Shown piece after piece: positions 1-5,920 of a DNA stretch of 6,725 nt; the first letter of the stretch is position 1, and each line of letters starts with the position of its first letter. Below the pieces are notes generated by a model. It did no database searches. It was not told where the DNA came from and saw nothing but the letters and a program-made list of their open reading frames with translations. Position numbers and translations under genes: made by a program. The stretch is from an uncultured Actinomycetes bacterium (GTDB lineage Bacteria; Actinomycetota; Actinomycetes; Mycobacteriales; Nakamurellaceae): contig CALANS010000144.1 in assembly GCA_937926105.1 (NCBI GenBank), forward strand, positions 1 to 6,725, read 5' to 3'.

Positions 1-2
1 CG

Positions 3-3000
3 CCACTCTTGATGATCGGGAACTATGTCGATAACAAGGTGACGCAGCGGCGGGGGCACAAAGCTTCCGGCGAGCAATTCGCCCAGTCAATGGTTGCGGG
101 CCGCCAAGAGATAGACGACGCTCACGCGGAGGAACGTGAAGGGCGGCTGGCGGAGGCGCCATCGACGTCGGATGCGGTGGATGCCATGTGCCGGTTGACC
201 CCGATGCTGTGGACTCGGCGTGCGGAACACGAACGCTTCTTGACCGCGAGGCTGGGGATCGGCACCCAACCGAGCCGCCACTCCGTTGAGCTGCCGAGCC
301 AGAACAAGACGGCGCCACAACACTGGCAGGCCCTGCAGGAATTGGCTGCGCAGGTCAGCACGGTTGATGGCGTACCGGTCGTTGCCGACATTCGCGAGTG
401 CGGCGCCATCGGCGTGGCCGGCCCGCGCGACGCCGCGGTTGGGGTTGCCCGATCAATACTCTCGCAATTCGTCGCGTTCCATTCGCCTGCCGATCTCGCG
501 GTAGCGGCGGTCACCTCTCCGGAAGGCGAGGTCGATTGGGAGTGGCTCAAGTGGCTTCCGCACTGCGGTGGGCCCCATTCTCCTCTGAGAGGCGCGCATC
601 TCGGATCGTCTGCGCAGGCAGCAAACGGTATCGTCGCCGAGCTGGAGGAGCTGATCGCCACTCGCACCGCCGAGCCGTCCCGGCGGGACGCCGAGAATGC
701 GCCGGATCTCCCGGCGGTTATTGTCGTGGTGCAGCACGGCGCGCCGGTCGATCACGCGCGACTGAACGGCTTGTGCGAGACCGGGCCGAGCGCAGGGGTG
801 TTCGTCCTCTGGATTGCGCATGCCCAGGAACAACTTCCAGCGGCATGCCGCGACTATGTGGTCGTCAACCCTGCCGATTCGGTGGTCACGGCGGGCTTCG
901 TGAAGACAGCCAGAGGCGTCACGCCGTTGACGTGCGAGACGCTCGACGTGTCAAGCGCACGGACTTCTGCCCGCGCTTTGGCGCCAGTGGCCCTGCCACA
1001 GGCCATCTCGCTGCTGACTCTGATCGGACCGGAGCTCGCGGCCGACCCGTCCGCGGTCATCGAGCGGTGGAACGAATCCGTGTCCATCACCGATCGGGGC
1101 GATCACGGCGTCCCACGCAAACGGCCTCCGGGGTTGCGAGCGCCGGTGGGGCAGGGCGCAGCGGGTCCGCTGACGATCGACCTCCGACTGCATGGCCCGC
1201 ACGCGCTGGTCGGCGGCACGACCGGGTCTGGTAAGAGCGAGTTCTTGCAGACCTGGGTGCTCGGCCTAGCGGCAGGTTACAGCCCGGACTCGCTGACATT
1301 CCTGTTCGTCGACTATAAGGGAGGTGCGGCATTCGCCGATTGCGTTCACCTTCCCCATACGGTCGGTCTCGTGACGGACCTGTCCCCCCACCTCGTCCAG
1401 CGCGCACTCATCTCCCTCAACGCCGAACTGCATTATCGTGAGCGGATCCTGCAGGCGAAGAAGGCCAAGGACCTCATGGAACTCCAACGCCGAGGCGATC
1501 CGGACTCGCCGCCGAGCCTCGTCATCGTCGTGGACGAATTCGCAGCTCTGGTGCAGGAGGTCCCCGAGTTCGTGGATGGCGTCGTCAATGTCGCGCAACG
1601 GGGACGCTCGCTCGGTCTCCACCTGATCCTTGCGACCCAGCGTCCGGCGGGCGTCATCAAGGACAACCTTCGCGCCAATACGAACCTTCGCATCGCGCTC
1701 CGCATGGCCGACGAGGATGACTCCACGGACGTTCTCGGCGATGCAGTCGCGGCCAGCTTCTCGCCGGACGTGCCGGGACGTGCCGCCGCGAAGACGGGCC
1801 CCGGCCGGATTACAAACTTCCAGGCGGGCTACGCGGGCGGCTGGACATCCGACGAGCCGCCACCGGCGCAACTTGACATTCATGACCTCGTCTCCGGCGG
1901 AGGTCAGATGTGGGAAGAGCCCGAAGACGACCGGCCTTCCGGGAGTACGCAGGAGCGCGGGCCGAACGATATCGCGCGGCTGGTCTCGGCGATCTCCTCG
2001 GCTGCCGAGCAAGCGGGCATCCCGGCGCCGCGCAGACCTTGGATGCCGGACCTCGCCCGGAGCTATGATCTGCAGTTCCTCGGCCAGCGTCGCGATACGG
2101 AATTGGCGATTGGAGTTCTGGACGATCCAGCACACCAAGAGCAGCGCACCGCATTCTTCCGGCCGGACGAGGACGGAAACATGGCAGTCTTCGGCACAAG
2201 CGGCGCAGGCGTTTCGACTGTCTTGCGCACTTTGGCGGTCTCGGCCGGGATCACGCCTCGCTCGGGTCCGTGCCAAGTCTACGGATTGGACTTTGGCACC
2301 GGTGGCCTGCGCATGCTGGAGGGCCTCCCGCACGTCGGTTCCGTCATCAGTGGTGATGATTCCGAGCGGGTCACGCGATTAATCAGCATGCTGCGTGCGA
2401 TGGTGGACGATCGAGCCGATCGATATTCGGCAGTGCGAGCAAGCACGATCACCGAATATCGCCGCCTGGCCGAACGCCCTGACGAGCCGCGGATTCTTCT
2501 TCTTCTCGACGGGTTGGGTGCATTCCGCGACGCGTACGAGATGGCGAACTATGGTGCAATCTTCACGGCGTTCACGCAGCTGGCCGCGGCCGGCCGACCC
2601 GTCGGCATCCATGTGATCGTCACCGCGGATCGGCCGAATGTCGTTCCGTCGACACTGAACTCCACGGTCCAGCGTCGCCTGGTCCTTCGATTGGCAGACG
2701 ACAACGACTACATGCTGCTGGACATCAAACCGGATGTGATCGGCGGAAATGCGGCGCCCGGGCGTGGTGTGATCGACGGGTTTGACGTCCAGGTCGCCGT
2801 CTTCGGTGGACACGTCAATGTTGCGGATCAGGCTGCTGCGATCGAGCGGTTTGCGGAAACCATGCGCGCGCATGGGGTGCCGGATGCGCCACCCGTTCGG
2901 CGGCTGCCCGAGATCGTGCGGGCGTCGGAATTGCCGGCGATGGTGGGCTCCCGTGTCACGATCGGCATGGCTGACGACACGCTCGACGCCGTGGCCATTG

Positions 3001-3560
3001 AACCGAGCGGCTTGTTCCTCATCTCCGGTCCGCCGGGATCGGGGCGCACCACGTCTTTGGCGTCTATCGTGTCAACGGTCCGGCGGAACTCGATGCACAC
3101 CCGCGGCTACTACATCGGGAACAGTCGCTCTCCGTTGCCCCGGATGCTGCCGTGGCATTCCGCTGCCTTGGATACGGACACGGCTGCCGATCTTGCGCGC
3201 GAACTTGCGGTGAGTCTGACGACTGAGCCGCCGTCCGTCATCGTCATCGAAGGCATGACCGATTTCCTGGCCAGCCCGGCGGAGATGGCGCTGCAGGATC
3301 TGATCCGTGTGGTCAAGACGTCGGATCACATGCTCATCGCCGAGTCGGAGACATCCACCCTGACCCAGTCGTGGCCGCTGGTGCAGGCCATGCGCAGCGC
3401 ACGGAGAGGCCTGGCACTGCAGCCGGAGCAATCCGATGGCGACTCAATATTCCGGACGTCATTCCCCCGCGTCGCGCGTCGCGATTTTCCGTTGGGCAGG
3501 GGCCTATTGGTGGAAGGGGGGAAGTCACGGCGGGTGCAGATTTTGCTCCCCGACGCGTGA
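3..3560 (+). CDS. eccC: Type VII secretion ATPase EccC (fused EccCab, FtsK/SpoIIIE family), 5'-partial
   Basis: Motor and substrate receptor of an ESX/T7SS translocon, acting at the inner face of the cytoplasmic membrane. The reading frame is open to the left edge, and the first codons with a start (TTG at 9, ATG at 12) are not the true start: EccC proteins begin with a cytoplasmic lead and two membrane helices, and the window enters just after them. Counting residue 1 at position 9: a conserved DxxWLKWLPH segment lies at 176-185. ATPase domain 1 has Walker A GTTGSGKS at 403-410, the DYKGGAAF hallmark at 435-442, Walker B ending in D509-E510, and an ATQRPAG segment near 542. Domain 2 has an altered P-loop at 729-736 (GTSGAGVS, Lys replaced by Val735) and D834-G835 where the catalytic Glu would be. 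Domain 3 has GPPGSGRT at 1007-1014 (Lys replaced by Arg1013) and E1081-G1082 at Walker B. An intact first and degenerate later domains are typical of EccC. The protein ends with a VQILLPDA-type FtsK-like C-terminus. The family call is very secure; ESX subtype is not. Confidence 0.97.
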   Translation, partial: PLLMIGNYVDNKVTQRRGHKASGEQFAQSMVAGRQEIDDAHAEEREGRLAEAPSTSDAVDAMCRLTPMLWTRRAEHERFLTARLGIGTQPSRHSVELPSQNKTAPQHWQALQELAAQVSTVDGVPVVADIRECGAIGVAGPRDAAVGVARSILSQFVAFHSPADLAVAAVTSPEGEVDWEWLKWLPHCGGPHSPLRGAHLGSSAQAANGIVAELEELIATRTAEPSRRDAENAPDLPAVIVVVQHGAPVDHARLNGLCETGPSAGVFVLWIAHAQEQLPAACRDYVVVNPADSVVTAGFVKTARGVTPLTCETLDVSSARTSARALAPVALPQAISLLTLIGPELAADPSAVIERWNESVSITDRGDHGVPRKRPPGLRAPVGQGAAGPLTIDLRLHGPHALVGGTTGSGKSEFLQTWVLGLAAGYSPDSLTFLFVDYKGGAAFADCVHLPHTVGLVTDLSPHLVQRALISLNAELHYRERILQAKKAKDLMELQRRGDPDSPPSLVIVVDEFAALVQEVPEFVDGVVNVAQRGRSLGLHLILATQRPAGVIKDNLRANTNLRIALRMADEDDSTDVLGDAVAASFSPDVPGRAAAKTGPGRITNFQAGYAGGWTSDEPPPAQLDIHDLVSGGGQMWEEPEDDRPSGSTQERGPNDIARLVSAISSAAEQAGIPAPRRPWMPDLARSYDLQFLGQRRDTELAIGVLDDPAHQEQRTAFFRPDEDGNMAVFGTSGAGVSTVLRTLAVSAGITPRSGPCQVYGLDFGTGGLRMLEGLPHVGSVISGDDSERVTRLISMLRAMVDDRADRYSAVRASTITEYRRLAERPDEPRILLLLDGLGAFRDAYEMANYGAIFTAFTQLAAAGRPVGIHVIVTADRPNVVPSTLNSTVQRRLVLRLADDNDYMLLDIKPDVIGGNAAPGRGVIDGFDVQVAVFGGHVNVADQAAAIERFAETMRAHGVPDAPPVRRLPEIVRASELPAMVGSRVTIGMADDTLDAVAIEPSGLFLISGPPGSGRTTSLASIVSTVRRNSMHTRGYYIGNSRSPLPRMLPWHSAALDTDTAADLARELAVSLTTEPPSVIVIEGMTDFLASPAEMALQDLIRVVKTSDHMLIAESETSTLTQSWPLVQAMRSARRGLALQPEQSDGDSIFRTSFPRVARRDFPLGRGLLVEGGKSRRVQILLPDA

Positions 3561-3643
3561 TCGGATGGGGAGCGATACCCATGGCGAATCGGGAGCGGCT
3601 GCCTTAGATTTGCCGTACCAAGTAGTTCGTCGTCACAAAAAAT

Positions 3644-3662
3644 GTGCGGGAACTCCCCGCGC
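3644..3662 (+). other. Small leader hairpin ahead of the WXG100 gene
   Basis: GTGCGGG (3644-3650) can pair with CCCGCGC (3656-3662) around the loop AACTC, with one G-U pair. It lies two bases before the Shine-Dalgarno of the WXG100 gene and just after a run of six A. The rest of the 120-bp gap between eccC and the WXG100 gene (3561-3680) holds no credible gene and no convincing promoter. A role in mRNA stability or processing at the 5' end of the small secreted-protein message is possible, but this is inference from position only. Confidence 0.35.
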
Positions 3663-3663
3663 G

Positions 3664-3672
3664 GAGAAGGAG
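3664..3672 (+). promoter_or_regulatory. Ribosome binding site that fixes the GTG start of the WXG100 gene
   Basis: GAGAAGGAG is a strong Shine-Dalgarno with 8 nt to the GTG at 3681. It lies downstream of the in-frame ATG at 3642, which has no such site, and it touches the in-frame GTG at 3672, which is therefore too close to use. This decides the start of the small WXG100 protein. Confidence 0.8.
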
Positions 3673-3680
3673 TGATTACC

Positions 3681-3947
3681 GTGGCAATGCTCGGAATGGA
3701 TATCGCGGAGGTTCGGGCGCTTTCCCAGCAGCTCAATTCTTCGGCTAACGATATTACGCAGATTATTCAGCAGCTCACGTCCAAGCTCGGCTCCACCACC
3801 TGGGTGGGACAGGATCGCAATCAATTCGAAAGCGACTGGCAATCGCAGCATGTCACCAATCTGCGCAACGTAGCCCAGGCGCTCACCGACGCGGGTCGGT
3901 TGGCAGGACAGAATGCCGACCAGCAGGAAACCACGTCCAACGCGTGA
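3681..3947 (+). CDS. WXG100 family secreted protein (EsxA/EsxB-like), 88 aa
   Basis: A small helical-hairpin protein of the WXG100 family, the signature T7SS substrate, expected to leave the cell through the EccC encoded just upstream. At 88 aa it is close to the usual length of about 100. The W-V-G turn is at residues 41-43 between two predicted helices (roughly 8-36 and 47-80). Phe49 and Trp53 follow at the spacing seen in the two larger WXG proteins downstream. The GTG start is chosen for its strong Shine-Dalgarno and because it gives the N-terminus MAMLGMDI, which matches the MxxMVGADV openings of the other two; an upstream ATG at 3642 would add 13 unrelated residues. The tail lacks the YxxxD/E signal found on EsxB-type partners and instead ends helix 2 with A-D-Q-Q (79-82). 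No second small WXG100 gene is next to it, so it may be a homodimer or pair with the WXG domains of the downstream proteins. Calling it esxA or esxB would be arbitrary. Confidence 0.95.
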   Translation: MAMLGMDIAEVRALSQQLNSSANDITQIIQQLTSKLGSTTWVGQDRNQFESDWQSQHVTNLRNVAQALTDAGRLAGQNADQQETTSNA

Positions 3948-3952
3948 TGATC

Positions 3953-3985
3953 GGGTCCCGCCGCACCTGTCGTGCGGCGGGACCC
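3953..3985 (+). terminator. Perfect 14-bp hairpin between the WXG100 gene and the next gene
   Basis: GGGTCCCGCCGCAC (3953-3966) is the exact reverse complement of GTGCGGCGGGACCC (3972-3985), with a 5-nt loop CTGTC. It starts 5 nt after the stop of the WXG100 gene and ends 33 nt before the next start. There is no T-tract after it, so it is not a classical intrinsic terminator. It could be a T-less actinobacterial terminator, a leaky terminator, or a 3'-end stabiliser that lets the small secreted protein be made in excess over the downstream genes. The stem is seen directly; its function is inferred. Confidence 0.65.
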
Positions 3986-4018
3986 TGCGTATGAATTTGA
4001 GCCGGGAAGGAGCCGTCG

Positions 4019-5362
4019 ATGGCACAAATGGTGGGCGCTGACGTCACCGAGCTCCGCGAACTTGCGGCCGCTTTTGACAAAGGGTCTCAGCACTTGCGTA
4101 CTGTCGAGTCGAGCCTCAGTTGGCGTATTCGCTCGGCACCTTGGCACGGCTCCGACGTGGAACTGTTTCTCCATGAATGGGATCGGTCCTATCGGAAGAT
4201 CCTGATGGCTGCTGCGGCGGCGTTGACCGAGTCCGCGACACATCTCCGGCATCAAGCCGAGCAGCAACAAATGACGAGCGGTGCCGACAGCTCATTCGGC
4301 AGTATGATTCCCGGTCTTCCCGGACTCGGCCCGTTCCGCGGGCCGATTTTCAGGATTCCCGAAGACGCTATTCGCCACCTCATCGACGAGCTACGTCGGC
4401 GCGGACTTCTCGGCCCCAATACCGCGACGATCCGGCCCGACGATTTTTTGAGGCTTATCGGTTTCGATCCTCGGATCGAGCAGCCCTTTGATATGAATGT
4501 AATTGTACGGGCGATTCGGAGGTCCGGGATGTTTCCGGGCGGCCCGAGTGGGCCCATCGATGCTGCGGTCTTGTGCGTGGAAAGCATCGGTGCCATCGCC
4601 GTATCGGGCGCCATCGGCGCAGCGGGCGCGATTGGCGCGCACGGCTTGTGGTCCGGAAGCGGATCACTGGGCGGGGCGCAGTTCCGCGGTGAGGCCGAGG
4701 GGTTCGCGGGTATTCGCGGTGAGGCGGATGCCAATGCATCGTTCAACTTCAAGGACGGCGGTCGCGTGCATGCCGGCGTCAGCGGGATGGCGGGTGCGGA
4801 GGGGCACGTGGCGGGCTCGGCGGACTACGGTCTGCTGCACGCCGAGGGTAATGCCGCGGGCTTCGCTGGCGTCCGCGGACAAGCGCAGATCGATGGGTCC
4901 GTCGGATTGGACGGTGCAAGGATCAGCGCTGGTGGCGAGGTATTCGCCGGCGCCGAAGGGCATGCCGAAGCCAGCGTTGGCCTGCCTGGTGTGAAAGCAA
5001 CAGGGGGCCTGAGCGGATATGCGGGCATTGGTGTGCACGCAAATGCCGATGCCTCCGTCACGTACGACGAGGTGAAGATCTCCCTCAGCGCAGGCGCTGC
5101 CGTCGGCCTCGGATTCGGTGCGGATGCATCGATCGAGTTCAGTCCGAAAGACATTGTCGACAATGCCGGGCGCATGGCGGATGGCGCCGGCCGAGTGATG
5201 AGCGATGTCGGCCGGGGCGCGCAGGATGCGATTGGCCGGGCCGGGGAAGGTCTGCAGCACGCCGCAGATCAAGCAGGGCAAGCTCTCCATGGCGCGGCGA
5301 ACGTTGTGGGGCAGACTACAGGGCAGGCCGCGGACACCATCAAGAAGCTCTGGCCGTTCTAA
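4019..5362 (+). CDS. Large WXG-type T7SS substrate with Gly/Ala-rich repeats, putative effector, 447 aa
   Basis: The start is an ATG 6 nt after the Shine-Dalgarno GGGAAGGAG (4004-4012). Residues 1-88 form a WXG100-like helical hairpin: W42-H43-G44 turn, F50, E53-W54, and A-E-Q-Q at 80-83, in register with the small WXG100 protein upstream. A Pro/Gly-rich linker follows (about 95-120), then a mixed region (about 121-180). Residues 182-207 are hydrophobic with Gly at short spacings, like a glycine zipper. Residues about 224-376 hold roughly six imperfect units of 20-29 aa with a core like FAGxxGxAxAxxS, alternating small and polar residues in a way that suggests beta-strands. Residues 378-447 are a Gly/Ala-rich, probably amphipathic helical tail ending in KKLWPF. 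I recognise no catalytic toxin domain. The N-terminal module suggests export by the T7SS; the rest may act at membranes or be a surface or structural protein. The next gene starts 9 nt after its stop and is probably translationally coupled. The WXG N-terminus is secure; the effector role is inferred. Confidence 0.88.
   Translation: MAQMVGADVTELRELAAAFDKGSQHLRTVESSLSWRIRSAPWHGSDVELFLHEWDRSYRKILMAAAAALTESATHLRHQAEQQQMTSGADSSFGSMIPGLPGLGPFRGPIFRIPEDAIRHLIDELRRRGLLGPNTATIRPDDFLRLIGFDPRIEQPFDMNVIVRAIRRSGMFPGGPSGPIDAAVLCVESIGAIAVSGAIGAAGAIGAHGLWSGSGSLGGAQFRGEAEGFAGIRGEADANASFNFKDGGRVHAGVSGMAGAEGHVAGSADYGLLHAEGNAAGFAGVRGQAQIDGSVGLDGARISAGGEVFAGAEGHAEASVGLPGVKATGGLSGYAGIGVHANADASVTYDEVKISLSAGAAVGLGFGADASIEFSPKDIVDNAGRMADGAGRVMSDVGRGAQDAIGRAGEGLQHAADQAGQALHGAANVVGQTTGQAADTIKKLWPF
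4562..4639 (+). other. Glycine-zipper hydrophobic segment of the 447-aa protein
   Basis: Codes for residues 182-207, a run of Ala, Ile, Val and Gly with a single acidic residue (E188) and glycines at 191, 197, 200, 203 and 206. The motif IGAIAVSGAIGAAGAIG has small residues on one helix face, as in glycine-zipper membrane helices. It is only moderately hydrophobic, so a soluble helix packed against a partner is also possible. Confidence 0.5.
4688..5146 (+). repeat. About six imperfect Gly/Ala-rich protein repeats (residues 224-376)
   Basis: Units read by eye begin near residues 224, 253, 277, 305, 329 and 357. Cores are FAGIRGEADA, MAGAEGHVAG, FAGVRGQAQI, FAGAEGHAEA and YAGIGVHANA, with a degenerate last copy GLGFGADASI. 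Longer (28-29 aa) and shorter (24 aa) units alternate, so the true period may be a pair of about 52 residues. The repeats are diverged at DNA level, which argues for an old, selected protein repeat and not a recent slippage expansion. Confidence 0.75.
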
Positions 5363-5371
5363 GGAAACAAT

Positions 5372-5857
5372 GTGACGATCAATTGTGAATTCCCTTCCGA
5401 TGCGTTTCCGGCTTTTCCGCGAATCCGCATTGAGGCGTCCGAATCGTGGACGCCCGAGCATATCGCGGGAACCGTCATCGCTCTCGTGAATCGAGCGAGC
5501 GAGCGTGCTTTCGCTCCCAACGTGCTGGTGCGTGTCCACCGCGTCTCTACTTGGTCGACTATCGAGGAGGGCAAAGCGGTGATCGACGGGACGATTGACG
5601 CTCTGCCCGAGGTTTCCGACGTGGGACGTGAAGATATGTCGATCGGTGGCCGGCCAAGCTATCGCCGCGAATACGTGTACAACGACTCGGAAGCCGGCTT
5701 GATCATGCAGGCCATATGCGCGACGGTGATCCCGCACGAGAGTTGTGCGGATTTGGTGCAGATTGTCGGATCCGCCGCAGTGGTCGATGCCGATACGGTG
5801 CTGCCGGATATCCGCGAAATCCTCGCGTCGCTCACCGTGTCTCACGACGGGACTTGA
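5372..5857 (+). CDS. Small soluble protein, possibly LpqN / Mog1-PsbP-like; candidate chaperone or immunity partner, 161 aa
   Basis: GTG start, 6 nt after GGA within AAGGAAA, which overlaps the stop of the previous gene; the 9-nt gap points to translational coupling. No signal peptide, lipobox or membrane helix is visible, so it is probably cytoplasmic. The order of elements resembles the LpqN/DUF1795 group with the Mog1/PsbP-like fold: an N-terminal SESWTPE segment, a strand with VLVRVHRV, a helix with a DALPEV turn, a GGRPSYRREYVYND pair of strands, a long strand around GLIMQAICATVIP, a strand VQIVGSAA and a C-terminal helix with DIREILASLTV. This is read by eye and is tentative. Proteins with this fold include the DcrB/EagR group, in which EagR proteins act as T6SS effector chaperones. 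Position directly behind a putative effector suits either a chaperone/adaptor or an immunity protein. A hypothetical protein of another fold cannot be excluded. That it is a real gene is well supported by frame length, RBS and spacing. Confidence 0.85.
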   Translation: MTINCEFPSDAFPAFPRIRIEASESWTPEHIAGTVIALVNRASERAFAPNVLVRVHRVSTWSTIEEGKAVIDGTIDALPEVSDVGREDMSIGGRPSYRREYVYNDSEAGLIMQAICATVIPHESCADLVQIVGSAAVVDADTVLPDIREILASLTVSHDGT

Positions 5858-5904
5858 GGCATCGCACTGCGCGGCGTCCCTGCGCAAGGTGAGCGTTAGG
5901 TCGT

Positions 5905-5915
5905 AGAGAGGAGGG
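5905..5915 (+). promoter_or_regulatory. Ribosome binding site of the last gene
   Basis: AGAGAGGAGGG is a strong Shine-Dalgarno with 5 nt to the ATG at 5921. It fixes that start, which gives the N-terminus MSHMVGADV in register with the 447-aa protein. The 63-nt gap from 5858 to 5920 shows no convincing promoter or terminator. Confidence 0.75.
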
Positions 5916-5920
5916 CTCCG

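Noticed and set aside
9..14. TTG/ATG codons at 9 and 12 as the true start of eccC
   Set aside because: The frame is open to the left edge, no Shine-Dalgarno can be seen, and EccC proteins carry two membrane helices before this point, so the gene starts upstream of the window.
398..1234. Plus-strand open frame of 278 codons overlapping eccC
   Set aside because: Arg-rich out-of-frame translation of conserved eccC sequence, no RBS, no recognisable domain.
1266..2333. Minus-strand open frame of 355 codons inside eccC
   Set aside because: It lies wholly over conserved EccC domain 1 and 2 motifs; composition is that of a high-GC antisense shadow.
3610..3638. Possible promoter TTGCCG, 17-nt spacer, TCACAA ahead of the WXG100 gene
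   Set aside because: The -10 match is poor and such weak matches occur by chance; not enough to call.
3565..3675. Short frame of 36 codons between eccC and the WXG100 gene
   Set aside because: No Shine-Dalgarno ahead of it, no recognisable features, and it runs through the RBS of the WXG100 gene.
5870..5886. Possible inverted repeat in the gap before the last gene
   Set aside because: TGCGC occurs twice but as a direct repeat, and only a few bases could pair; no convincing hairpin.
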